DNA from: Polynucleobacter meluiroseus
GTDB taxonomy: Bacteria; Pseudomonadota; Gammaproteobacteria; Burkholderiales; Burkholderiaceae
NCBI RefSeq assembly: GCF_900205755.1
Contig: NZ_OANS01000004.1
Coordinates: forward strand, 62,001-126,000
DNA: 64,000 nucleotides
Reading direction: 5' to 3'
In this document: positions 55,608 to 64,000 of the stretch, one piece after another
Position numbering within the stretch: position 1 is the stretch's first letter
Layout: each line of letters starts with the position of its first letter
Notes under the pieces: model-generated
What the model saw: only the letters and a program-made list of their open reading frames with translations
Told to the model about the DNA's origin: nothing
The model's database searches: none
Made by a program: the position numbers and the translations under genes

Positions 55608-57209
55608 ATGACAATCCAATTTAGTACTAAGATTTTCCCGCAAGCTGAAATGGCTCACCCTAAGCAATTACAGTCTTGTTTTGCTGCCTTGCTCGCCCAA
55701 GCGACAGATTGCTTGGTTTTAGCCTACACCAAAGCGGATCTAGATGTTTTAGTGAGCTCTAAAGGGAAAGCTGGCTTTTTGGGTGAGCTCAATCAATTAT
55801 TGGCTGGAAGCGTATTCCGAGCGCAGGCTTTAGGTGATTTAGATGAGATAGCAGCTTCGCTCTGCATTTTGCGTGCAGAGGCCTCTTGGCCGACGGCCAG
55901 CATTAAAGCGAAGCGGGTTTTACTGGTGAGTTTGGGTGATATGAAAGCGCCTGGCGCTCGCGGCTTGCCTGCTTATTCAAAAGTAGTGCGGGCTGCCGTT
56001 AAGCAACTCGGCGGTAATTCGATTGTGAGCGCGCTGTGGTTTGTGCCTAGCTTTGCACTGGGACACCGCTCAGATTTAATCGGCGAAGAAGTGCGCTTAA
56101 CCATGCAATACGCAGGGGATCAGGCATACCGTTTTGGTGTGCGCCATCCAGCGCTGAAATTTAAAGCGAAAGATAAAGCAGATACGTTTGCAAAATTGGT
56201 ATTTGCTGGCAATAACACTTGCGCTAAAGAGCTTAAGGCTGCAGTGGCTGAAGGTAGTGCGATGGTCGAGGGCATGAATCTTGCCAAGGATTTGGGTAAT
56301 CTGCCTGCCAATATTTGTACGCCGCCCTATCTTGGCAAGACAGCACAAGGACTTGCTAAAAAAGTAGGCCTCAAAGTAGAGGTATTAGGTCGTAAGCAAA
56401 TTGAAGCATTAAAGATGGGGTCGTTTCTGTCGGTAGCTCAAGGCTCCGATATGCCGCCGCAATTTATTGTGATGCGTCACCAGGGCGGTAAAGCAGGGGA
56501 CGCACCAATTGTCTTGGTGGGTAAGGGAATTACCTTTGATACCGGTGGCATTTCACTCAAGCCGGGTGAGGCCATGGATGAAATGAAGTACGACATGTGT
56601 GGTGCCGCCTCAGTTATGGGCACTATGTACGCGATTGCGCAAATGCACTTGAAGAAGAATGTTATCGGCGTAATTCCCACTTGCGAAAACATGCCTTCAG
56701 GTCAAGCTACTCGTCCAGGAGATATTGTGACCAGCATGTCTGGCCAGACTATTGAAATTCTGAATACAGATGCGGAAGGTCGCTTAATTCTGTGCGACGC
56801 CTTAACTTACGTCGAGCGTTTTAAACCTAAGGCGGTAATTGATGTTGCCACCCTGACTGGCGCCTGCATCATTGCCCTTGGCCATGTCCACAGTGGCGTC
56901 TTCTCCGATGATGAGGGGCTGGTGGATGCCTTAAGCAAAGCGGGACACGCGTCCTTGGATACGGTTTGGCGTTTGCCTTTGGATGCTGCATATCAAGAGC
57001 AACTCAAATCCAATTTTGCGGATATCGCCAATATAGGTGGCCGCCCAGCAGGAAGCGTGACAGCAGCCTGTTTCCTCGCGCGCTTTACTGAGAAATACAA
57101 GTGGGCCCACTTGGATATCGCTGGTACAGCTTGGAAGAGCGGCGCTGCTAAGGGAGCTACTGGTCGTCCGGTACCACTGCTATTTAATTTCTTGCTTGAG
57201 CAAAAGTAA
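55608..57209 (+). CDS. pepA: Leucyl aminopeptidase PepA
   Basis: A 533-residue M17 aminopeptidase. The two-zinc site is clear: [16 protein letters not shown] (Lys, Asp) and the NTDAEGRL signature (about 385-392). [18 protein letters not shown] precedes it. It removes N-terminal residues from peptides in the cytosol and in other bacteria also binds DNA. It is 30-odd residues longer than E. coli PepA. Divergent from lptF, followed 11 bp later by holC. Confidence 0.94.
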   Translation: MTIQFSTKIFPQAEMAHPKQLQSCFAALLAQATDCLVLAYTKADLDVLVSSKGKAGFLGELNQLLAGSVFRAQALGDLDEIAASLCILRAEASWPTASIKAKRVLLVSLGDMKAPGARGLPAYSKVVRAAVKQLGGNSIVSALWFVPSFALGHRSDLIGEEVRLTMQYAGDQAYRFGVRHPALKFKAKDKADTFAKLVFAGNNTCAKELKAAVAEGSAMVEGMNLAKDLGNLPANICTPPYLGKTAQGLAKKVGLKVEVLGRKQIEALKMGSFLSVAQGSDMPPQFIVMRHQGGKAGDAPIVLVGKGITFDTGGISLKPGEAMDEMKYDMCGAASVMGTMYAIAQMHLKKNVIGVIPTCENMPSGQATRPGDIVTSMSGQTIEILNTDAEGRLILCDALTYVERFKPKAVIDVATLTGACIIALGHVHSGVFSDDEGLVDALSKAGHASLDTVWRLPLDAAYQEQLKSNFADIANIGGRPAGSVTAACFLARFTEKYKWAHLDIAGTAWKSGAAKGATGRPVPLLFNFLLEQK

Positions 57210-57220
57210 GCGCTTTAGTA

Positions 57221-57685
57221 ATGGCAAGGATTGATTTTCACAGTAACGTCAAAGATAAGTTGGAATATGCTTGCCGTCTCACGCGCAAGATTTGGAGCGC
57301 TACAGCCGCAGGTGAGCCTGTCCGAAATATTGTGATGGTTGGCGAGAAGTCAGATTTAAAAACTTTGGATAACTTGTTGTGGACCTTTAGTAAGGTCGAC
57401 TTTTTACCGCATTGCTATATTGATGAGGAAGCGGCGCTAGAAACGCCTATCGTCTTGACGGATGATCCTGCCTCACCCGCTTTGACAGGGCTACCTCATG
57501 CAGATGTCATGATCCATTTAGGAATGCGTATGCCCAAGGATGTCGCGGCTTTAGTGGCGCGCTTTCCCCGTATCGTGGAAGTAGTTACCGTAAATGAGGC
57601 AGAGCGTTTAGCTGGTCGTGAACGCTTTAAAGCCTATCGCGATCTAGGTCATGAGTTGCATAACTTTGATCAATCCAAAAGTTAA
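57221..57685 (+). CDS. holC: DNA polymerase III chi subunit HolC
   Basis: A 154-residue clamp-loader accessory protein linking SSB to polymerase III. It starts RIDFHSNVKDKLEYACRLTR and has WTFSKVDFLPHCYIDEEA and the IVLTDDPASP segment. The order pepA-holC is common in proteobacteria. Confidence 0.9.
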   Translation: MARIDFHSNVKDKLEYACRLTRKIWSATAAGEPVRNIVMVGEKSDLKTLDNLLWTFSKVDFLPHCYIDEEAALETPIVLTDDPASPALTGLPHADVMIHLGMRMPKDVAALVARFPRIVEVVTVNEAERLAGRERFKAYRDLGHELHNFDQSKS

Positions 57686-57713
57686 TTGCTGTTGATTTAG
57701 GCCCCCATACTTC

Positions 57714-58523
57714 ATGCTCATTCATCCTCAATTTGATCCGGCTGTCATTCACATTGGATCTTTTGCGATCCATTGGTATGGTTTGATGTATCTCATGGCC
57801 TTTGTACAATTTTTACTATTGGGTCGCATGCGTATTCGCGAGCCTCGGTATCAGGCTTTAGGATGGACGTATAAAGACTTAGAGGATCTCTTGTTTGCAG
57901 GAGTCTTGGGTGTCGTATTGGGCGGTCGCTTAGGCTATACCTTGTTTTACATGCCGGGTTATTACTTGGCAAACCCGCTCAGTATTCTCAAAATTTGGGA
58001 AGGGGGCATGTCCTTTCATGGTGGTTTATTGGGGGTGCTCGTAGCATTGGCTTGGTTTGCGCATCAACGCAAAACAAGCTTTCTTTTTATTGGTGATTTG
58101 GTCGCCCCCTTGGTTCCTTTTGGTTTGGCATTTGGCCGCTTAGGTAACTTTATTAATGGTGAGTTGTGGGGCAGGCCCACCGATCTTCCTTGGGGCATGG
58201 TCTTTCCTTTGGTGGACTCCTTGCCGCGTCACCCTTCGCAAATCTATCAACTCTTTGGTGAAGGGCTCCTGCTCGGCACCGTTTTATGGATTTACTCTAG
58301 CAAACCAAGACGCTTAGGTCAGGTTTCAGGGCTGTTCTTATTAGGTTATGGCCTCTGTCGCTTTTTGGCAGAGTACGCCCGTGAGCCAGATGCGTTTTTG
58401 GGTTTACTAGGATTGGGCTTGTCGATGGGTCAATGGCTTTGCGTGCCGATGATTTTCTTGGGTGGGTATTTGTTGCTCGTCCCCAAAGAAAAAGCTAGCC
58501 AAAATAGGAATATGGCTGCGTAA
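57714..58523 (+). CDS. lgt: Prolipoprotein diacylglyceryl transferase Lgt
   Basis: A 269-residue inner-membrane enzyme adding diacylglycerol to lipobox Cys residues. It has the Lgt signature [20 protein letters not shown] (about 141-160), [14 protein letters not shown] and [12 protein letters not shown]. Seven hydrophobic helices are visible. It would act on the ABC-importer lipoprotein at 5907. Confidence 0.95.
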   Translation: MLIHPQFDPAVIHIGSFAIHWYGLMYLMAFVQFLLLGRMRIREPRYQALGWTYKDLEDLLFAGVLGVVLGGRLGYTLFYMPGYYLANPLSILKIWEGGMSFHGGLLGVLVALAWFAHQRKTSFLFIGDLVAPLVPFGLAFGRLGNFINGELWGRPTDLPWGMVFPLVDSLPRHPSQIYQLFGEGLLLGTVLWIYSSKPRRLGQVSGLFLLGYGLCRFLAEYAREPDAFLGLLGLGLSMGQWLCVPMIFLGGYLLLVPKEKASQNRNMAA

Positions 58524-58669
58524 GAAACTACAGGTATTCCCTTGGTCAAATTGCTCGATTTAGTGTCAATTTCTAGTATATTAGAGGCACTTTGAACGGT
58601 AATCAGCACTTTTAGCATCCCCCAACACCTAAGTTAACTCCTTAATAAATCCTTATTTGAGAATGAAGC

Positions 58670-59974
58670 ATGCTTGAAAAGCTAGCAAAAGCACGATATT
58701 TTTCACGCGTTGTCGGTGCCGTCAATCGGCTTGTTTCTGAGCGTGGCGAATCCAATGCGGTGAGTATGGCGGACGAGGTCATCAACAACTATCGCAAGCT
58801 CTCAAAAGATCAGCATGTTCGTTTCTTTACTTTCTTATTTGAAAAGTTGAATCCAGATGCTGCAGCAGTAGTGAGTGCTGCACAAGAATTTGCCGCTGAA
58901 GCAAATGCACGCAATTACATTCGCTTACAACGGGCCAGTGAGCCTGCACGTCAAGAATTGTTTCGCCGCCTGAATCGCGCCAAAAATGGTACCGCTGCTT
59001 TAGTAGCCATGCGCCGAGACTTGTTGCAGGTATTAGACAAAAAGCCTGAGTTAACTGCTGTGGATTTCGATCTACGCCATCTTTTGTCATCTTGGTTCAA
59101 TCCTGGGTTCTTGAAGATGCATCGGGTGGATTGGAAATCGCCCGCTGAGGTTCTAGAGAAGTTGATTCAACATGAAGCGGTGCATGCTATTGACGGTTGG
59201 GATGACTTGCGTCGGCGCTTGCAACCCGATCGCCGTTGTTTTGCTTTCTTTCATCCACAGTTACCAAATGAACCTTTAATCTTTGTCGAGGTTGCCTTAC
59301 TGCCGGAGATTCCTTCTCTCATTGCACCTCTGGTGGATAAGAAAGCGGAAACGGTTGAACAGGTTTCGCAATATAAGGTCGCTGCGTTTTATTCAATCAG
59401 CAACTGCGAACCTGGGCTGCGCGGTGTCTCCATGGGCAACTTCCTGATTAAGCGGGTTGCCGAACAACTGCATGCAGAATTTCCGGGGCTAAAGACCTTC
59501 GTCACACTTTCACCCATTCCCGGCTTTATTGACTGGATCGCTGCAGGCGCTGAGCTTGGCAATTCACCAGCTGCAGAGCAAGTGAAACCGGCCGTCAAAT
59601 TGGCGCGTGAAAACGCTTTAGCCAGCCTCCATTTAGAGAGTAAATCATGGCCTGAGCGCATTAGTGCCGGTTGGCATCCTGATTCAGCGAGCGAAAAAGA
59701 AAAAGCGGCTTTGATGTGTTTAGCGAGTATTTATTTAGGTGTTTGTTCGCCAGCACGTCAAGGCAATCCAGTTGCCAAGTTTCACTTGGGTAATGGCGCC
59801 AAACTGCATCAAATTAATTGGTCTGCTGACTTATCGCGTAAGGGTTTACGCCAATCAGCATCCTTGATGGTCAATTACTTATACGATCTTTCCGCGGTTG
59901 AGGAGAATCATGAGCGCTTTGCTAATGGTGAGGTCATCTATTCACGGCCAGTCGCCAAGTTAATGGCAGGTTGA
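58670..59974 (+). CDS. Malonyl-CoA decarboxylase
   Basis: A 434-residue MCD-family enzyme (helical N-terminal domain about 1-130, then a GNAT-fold domain). Landmarks: VDFDLRHLLSSWFNPGFL, HEAVHAIDGWDDLRRRLQPD, RCFAFFHPQLPNEPLIFVEV and FVTLSPIPGFIDWI (His/Ser of the catalytic site). It converts malonyl-CoA to acetyl-CoA and CO2. It precedes a TRAP carrier and a malonyl-CoA synthetase, as in rhizobial mat clusters, so malonate catabolism is likely. Confidence 0.92.
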   Translation: MLEKLAKARYFSRVVGAVNRLVSERGESNAVSMADEVINNYRKLSKDQHVRFFTFLFEKLNPDAAAVVSAAQEFAAEANARNYIRLQRASEPARQELFRRLNRAKNGTAALVAMRRDLLQVLDKKPELTAVDFDLRHLLSSWFNPGFLKMHRVDWKSPAEVLEKLIQHEAVHAIDGWDDLRRRLQPDRRCFAFFHPQLPNEPLIFVEVALLPEIPSLIAPLVDKKAETVEQVSQYKVAAFYSISNCEPGLRGVSMGNFLIKRVAEQLHAEFPGLKTFVTLSPIPGFIDWIAAGAELGNSPAAEQVKPAVKLARENALASLHLESKSWPERISAGWHPDSASEKEKAALMCLASIYLGVCSPARQGNPVAKFHLGNGAKLHQINWSADLSRKGLRQSASLMVNYLYDLSAVEENHERFANGEVIYSRPVAKLMAG

Positions 59975-60009
59975 GACTGCTGGCGCAACATTAGTAGTAA
60001 ATCAGTGCC

Positions 60010-60062
60010 TTAAATTAGGGCAATTTTAAATAGGGTTTAAAATCGTTTTTGCTTAAATAGGT
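60010..60062. promoter_or_regulatory. Repeat cluster and palindrome upstream of malonate TRAP genes
   Basis: TTAAATTAGGG (60010-60020), TTAAATAGGG (60026-60035) and TTAAATAGGT (60053-60062) repeat one motif. A perfect palindrome ATTTTAAA-TAGGG-TTTAAAAT spans 60023-60043. Together they look like an operator for a local regulator of the TRAP genes. Confidence 0.45.
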
Positions 60063-60124
60063 AGCTTAGAGGTTGGTTCAAAGTTGATAATAAAAAAATA
60101 ATCACGAATTATTAGGAGATAACC

Positions 60125-61159
60125 ATGTCAGACTCAAATCAGATTAGTTCATTACGTCGCCAATTATTATTGGGCGCAGCTGGCGCCTCATTGGCAGGCT
60201 ATAACTTACCCACTTGGGCGCAGGACGCTTCCAAGAATTTAAAAATTTCACATCAATTTCCTAGTGGTACGGATTTCCGCGACCGTCTGTGCAAAAAGTT
60301 TGCAGAAGAGGTCAGCAAAAGAACCAAAGGTGCATTGAAGTTCGATGTCTACCCACAGTCTTCCTTGATGAAGACCAACGCCCAATTTAGCGCACTCCGT
60401 AAGGGCGCGCTTGACCTCAGCTTTTACCCATTGCCGTATGCAGGTGGTGAAGTTGTCGAGGCCAATATTGGTTTGATGCCTGGTTTGGTAACTAGCTATG
60501 AACAGGGCGCGCGTTGGAAAAATGCTGAGGTTGGCAAGATTCTGAATAAAGTACTCGAGTCCAAAGGCATTGTGATTGTGAGCTGGGTATGGCAAGCCGG
60601 CGGTGTTGCTACTCGCTCAGGTCCTATTATTGTTCCTGATGATATTAAGGGCGTGAAGTGCCGTGGCGGTAGTCGTGAATTTGACATTATGCTCAAGGCA
60701 GCAGGTGGGTCAGTAATGACATCAATTCCCTCCAATGAAATTTATCAAGCAGTGCAAACGGGCTCTTTAGATGCTGCCTATACCTCTTCTGCTAGCTTGA
60801 TGTCTTTCAAGTTGGCCGAGCTAACTAAGAATTTCACCTCCGCTAAAAACAAGTCTTACTGGTTTATGCTGGAGCCTCTCATGATGTCCAAGGCCATTTT
60901 TGATGCCTTGCCAGCAAATCAGCGCGACATCATCATGGCGGTGGGTTTGGAAATGGAGAAATACGGTACAGAGCAAGCAAAGCTAGACGATATTGATGCC
61001 GCGATTGCGTTCGCTAAGGGCGGCAATAAGGTGTTTGAGTTGGATATGGCTGCAGTTGATAAATGGAAGGCAGTTGCTAAGGGCTCCGCATGGAAAGACT
61101 TTTCCGACCGGAATGAAACTTGCGCAGCCATGATGCGTTCAGCGGAAAAGATCTCTTAA
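60125..61159 (+). CDS. TRAP transporter substrate-binding protein DctP family, probably malonate
   Basis: A 344-residue periplasmic receptor with a Tat-like signal (SLRRQLLLGAAGASLAGY). The mature part has FRDRLCKKFAEEVSKRTKG and GVKCRGGSREFDIMLKAAGG, plus the IPSNEIYQAVQTGSLDAAYT region of DctP proteins. The carboxylate-binding Arg lies in the KCRGGSR segment by family analogy. AGGAG is 6 nt before the ATG. Its place between malonyl-CoA decarboxylase and malonyl-CoA synthetase points to malonate. Confidence 0.88.
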   Translation: MSDSNQISSLRRQLLLGAAGASLAGYNLPTWAQDASKNLKISHQFPSGTDFRDRLCKKFAEEVSKRTKGALKFDVYPQSSLMKTNAQFSALRKGALDLSFYPLPYAGGEVVEANIGLMPGLVTSYEQGARWKNAEVGKILNKVLESKGIVIVSWVWQAGGVATRSGPIIVPDDIKGVKCRGGSREFDIMLKAAGGSVMTSIPSNEIYQAVQTGSLDAAYTSSASLMSFKLAELTKNFTSAKNKSYWFMLEPLMMSKAIFDALPANQRDIIMAVGLEMEKYGTEQAKLDDIDAAIAFAKGGNKVFELDMAAVDKWKAVAKGSAWKDFSDRNETCAAMMRSAEKIS

Positions 61160-61160
61160 T

Positions 61161-61679
61161 ATGATGCGCCTTCTTCAAGCGCTTGACAAATGGATGTCAG
61201 CGCTCAACAAATTTATTGTCCTACTAGGCGCCATTGCACTGATGGCTGCCGCTCTGATTTTGAGTTACAGCGTCTTGTCGCGTGCTATTTTCCATGAGGC
61301 GAATGACTGGCAGGATGAAGCGGCGCTATTCTGTTTGGTAGGAGTAACCTTTCTCTGCGCTGCTTACGTTCAAGAAAAGCGCGGCCATATTGGTATTTCG
61401 GCAATTGAAGGGCTCTTACCCCATCCAGTTAATCAAGTTCGTAGGGTTGCCATTGATATCATCTCCTGCCTGTTTTTCGCCTTCTTCTCGGTAAAGACTT
61501 GGGACTTACTGCATGAAGCTTGGGTCGATGGGCAGGTGACAAACTCCACTTGGGCGCCAGCCTTATGGATACCGTACGCGATGATGTTTGCGGGTATGTG
61601 TTTGTTGACCTTCCAGATTTTTTTACAAATATTCATCAGAAAACAAGTGGTCTCTGATCCATTAAGCGGAGGTCATTAA
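61161..61679 (+). CDS. TRAP transporter small membrane subunit (DctQ)
   Basis: A 172-residue protein with four transmembrane helices. EANDWQDEAALFCLVGVTFLC (the conserved WxxE/D region) and EKRGHIGISAIEGLLP are typical of DctQ. It starts 1 bp after the receptor gene and ends 2 bp before the large subunit, so the three TRAP genes are tightly coupled. Confidence 0.88.
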   Translation: MMRLLQALDKWMSALNKFIVLLGAIALMAAALILSYSVLSRAIFHEANDWQDEAALFCLVGVTFLCAAYVQEKRGHIGISAIEGLLPHPVNQVRRVAIDIISCLFFAFFSVKTWDLLHEAWVDGQVTNSTWAPALWIPYAMMFAGMCLLTFQIFLQIFIRKQVVSDPLSGGH

Positions 61680-61681
61680 TC

Positions 61682-63037
61682 ATGTCTGTACTTAGCATTG
61701 GTATTTTATTTGCCATAGTGACCTTGGTCATTATGTTTTCGGGAATCTCGATTGCTTTCGCCTTGGGCATTGTGGCTGTCATCTTTATGGCCATTTTCAT
61801 GCCTGCTTCTTCGCTGGATACTATCGCGCAGAATGTCTACGAGGAGATGTCGAGCATTACCCTGATGTCGATTCCGCTCTTTATCTTGAAGGGTGCTGCC
61901 ATCGGGCGATCCCGTGCCGGTAAAGATTTATACGATGCATTGCATGTTTGGATGGGAAAAATTCCTGGCGGTTTGGGAGTAGCCAACGTATTTGCTTGTG
62001 CTTTGTTTGCCGCGATGGCGGGCTCAAGTCCAGCAACCTGCTCTGCGATTGGTAGCGCGGGTATTCCTGAAATGCGTAAGCGGGGCTACTCCCCAGGCTT
62101 TGCTGCAGGCATTATTGCGGCCGGCGGCACCTTGGGAATTCTGTTGCCACCCTCTATCACGATGATTTTGTATTCTGTTGCTGCAGAGCAATCCTTGGGC
62201 CGTTTATTTCTAGCGGCGATCGGTCCTGGCGTGATGCTCGTTTTATTCTTCTCTGCTTACACGGTGTATCGCTTTCGTAAAGAGTATTCCACTGCTTACA
62301 AGGCTTACCAGGTGAACGCAACTTCTGCACCAATTCTGGATCGCCAGACTTACACCATGCAGCAAAAGATTAGTGCTCTACCAAGAGTGCTACCTTTCCT
62401 ATTGCTGTTAATTGGTGTGATGATGGCTTTGTATGGTGGCTATGCCACTCCAGCGGAAACGGCCGGTTTAGGCGCTGTCTTTGCCTTCGTGCTGATTGCA
62501 GTGATTTACGGTATGTGGCGTTTTAAGGATCTTTATCCACTGTTGGATGTGACTATTCGCGAGTCAGCGATGTTGATGTTCATTATTGGCATGTCCTTGC
62601 TTTTTGCCAACGTCATGAGCTATTTGCATTTAAGTCAAACCGCAGCCCAAGCGATCGTTGATTTAAATGCCTCACGTTGGATTTTGTTGGCCGCCATTTT
62701 ATTTATGGTGATCATCTTGGGATTCTTTTTACCCCCTGTATCGATCATCTTGATGACTTCGCCAATCTTTTTACCTCCACTACGCGCTGCGGGATTTGAT
62801 CTCGTTTGGTTTGGTGTGGTGATGACTATCGTCATGGAGACGGGCTTGATACATCCTCCCGTTGGACTCAATATTTTTGTCATCAAGAATATTGCGCCTG
62901 ATATCACTTTGCGTGAAATTATTTATGGTGTGATGCCGTTTGTTGTCATCATGTTGCTTTCAGTAGTATTGCTGTGTTTTTTCCCAGAAATCGCTACTGG
63001 TTTATCAGATTGGGTAATGGGCACGCCGCTTGTTTAA
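61682..63037 (+). CDS. TRAP transporter large membrane subunit (DctM)
   Basis: A 451-residue integral membrane subunit with about 12 helices that carries out Na+-driven uptake. SSITLMSIPLFILKGAAIGRS, FAAMAGSSPATCSAIGS (substrate/ion-binding hairpin) and GGTLGILLPPSITMILY are DctM signatures; the second hairpin is FLPPVSIILMTSPIFLPPLR. It completes the probable malonate importer. Confidence 0.9.
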   Translation: MSVLSIGILFAIVTLVIMFSGISIAFALGIVAVIFMAIFMPASSLDTIAQNVYEEMSSITLMSIPLFILKGAAIGRSRAGKDLYDALHVWMGKIPGGLGVANVFACALFAAMAGSSPATCSAIGSAGIPEMRKRGYSPGFAAGIIAAGGTLGILLPPSITMILYSVAAEQSLGRLFLAAIGPGVMLVLFFSAYTVYRFRKEYSTAYKAYQVNATSAPILDRQTYTMQQKISALPRVLPFLLLLIGVMMALYGGYATPAETAGLGAVFAFVLIAVIYGMWRFKDLYPLLDVTIRESAMLMFIIGMSLLFANVMSYLHLSQTAAQAIVDLNASRWILLAAILFMVIILGFFLPPVSIILMTSPIFLPPLRAAGFDLVWFGVVMTIVMETGLIHPPVGLNIFVIKNIAPDITLREIIYGVMPFVVIMLLSVVLLCFFPEIATGLSDWVMGTPLV

Positions 63038-63065
63038 GAATCTCAGAACTCAAGGAATGTTGTTA

Positions 63066-64000
63066 TGAATTTGTATTCAGTACTAGAAAAAGGTTTCCCG
63101 AAGGACAAATCAGCCTGTGCCATTGAGACACAGGACGGTTTGTATTATTCATGGAAAGATATCGAGCGCGGTACCGCCATGATGGCAAATCTGCTAAAGA
63201 ACCTGAAGTTACCTAAGGGTTCTCGGGTTGCTGTACAGGTTGAAAAATCTCCAGAAGCACTTTTTTTGTACCTCGCTACGATTCGTGCTGGCTATATTTA
63301 TTTGCCATTGAACACGGCCTATCAAGCGGCAGAGATTCAGTATTTTTTAGAAAACGCTCAGCCAGCCCTGGTTGTTTGTACTAGCAAGAATTTCTCTTGG
63401 GTTTCGAAGGTTGCCTTCAAGTCAGGCACTAAGCATGTCTTTACTTTAGATGAAGATCGCAAGGGCAGTCTATTAGATCGCGCTAGCGTTCAGAGTGACA
63501 AGTTCAAAACAGTCGACATGAAAGACAATGATTTAGCAGCCATTCTCTATACCTCCGGCACAACTGGCCGTAGTAAGGGTGCGATGCTGAGCCACAATAA
63601 TTTAGCGAGCAATGCCAAGGTACTGCAAAAGTTTTGGGGTTGGAAAAAAGGCGATGTGTTGTTGCATGCTTTGCCTATTTTTCACGTGCATGGATTATTT
63701 GTTGCGGCTCATGGCGCCTTAATTAACGGCAGCAAGATGATCTGGTTGCCACGTTTAGATACGGCGCAGTTAATTCATTACATGCCACAGTCCACGGTGT
63801 TGATGGGTGTGCCTACTTTTTATGTGCGTTTGTTAGCTGATAATGGTTTCAATAAATCAGTGACCCGCAATATGCGTTTATTTGTTTCTGGTTCGGCACC
63901 GTTGTTGACTGAAACTTTTAACAGCTTCAAAGAGCGTATCGGCCAGCCTATTCTAGAGCGCTATGGCATGAGCGAAACGGTCATGCTGGTATCAAATCCC
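63066..64000 (+). CDS. Malonyl-CoA synthetase, partial (cut by window edge)
   Basis: 311 codons are open to the window end. It is an AMP-forming acyl-CoA synthetase that begins NLYSVLEKGF and carries the ATP-binding P-loop YTSGTTGRSKGAM near residue 160, then SHNNLASNA and the GYG/SGSAPL region with YGMSE near the end. AAGGA is 8 nt before the ATG. Context with malonyl-CoA decarboxylase and a TRAP carrier identifies it as MatB-like: malonate plus CoA to malonyl-CoA. Confidence 0.88.

Overview
The window looks like chromosomal DNA from a free-living, moderate-GC betaproteobacterium of the Burkholderiaceae, most like Polynucleobacter. The family call rests on gene content and order: amiC-tsaE-queG, holC after pepA, lptF-lptG, a CysB-type regulator, prpC-acnD-prpF-prpB, and a malonate TRAP operon with malonyl-CoA decarboxylase. 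The genus is an inference; no 16S rRNA gene is present.

Layout. 1-12.4 kb is an accessory transport and metabolism block. It holds an MHS-type MFS carrier, two cupins, an APC permease, a D-amino-acid-oxidase-like flavoprotein whose conserved motifs are in circularly permuted order, a complete polar-amino-acid-type ABC importer followed by an exported adenosine-deaminase-like enzyme, a membrane protein gene interrupted by an in-frame TGA, and an exported alpha/beta hydrolase. 12.4-16.1 kb holds an SDR, a gene-poor stretch with two candidate small membrane proteins, an FGE-fold protein and a histidine kinase without a response regulator.

16.1-20.2 kb is a small mobile-type region beside tRNA-Lys(TTT). 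The last 37 nt of that tRNA recur exactly at 17169 and in a broken form at 16264. The segments carry a DUF433/DUF5615 toxin-antitoxin pair, a Fic/VbhA-like pair, a MarR-tautomerase unit with a duplicated 19-nt operator, an Abi_alpha (DUF4393) protein and gene remnants. No integrase is visible.

20.3-43.7 kb is mostly housekeeping: amiC, tsaE, queG, azlCD, an RNA helicase, gluQ, dnaE, LPS glycosyltransferases divergent from msbA, then the minus-strand row rng-maf-rlmH-rsfS-nadD-hemF-purD-yebC. A truncated HigB-like toxin beside its intact antitoxin sits at 23.3-23.7 kb.

43.8-50.4 kb has tRNA-Leu(CAA), a thioesterase and the methylcitrate cycle for propionyl-CoA. 50.4-58.5 kb has a glutathione-dependent formaldehyde dehydrogenase, a peroxiredoxin, cysB, lptG-lptF, pepA, holC and lgt. 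58.7-64 kb is a malonate uptake and catabolism operon: malonyl-CoA decarboxylase, TRAP DctPQM and malonyl-CoA synthetase, the last cut by the window edge.

The most unusual items are the permuted flavoenzyme (4048-5148), the tRNA-Lys repeat-bounded mini-island, the paired MarR boxes and the TGA-interrupted membrane protein.
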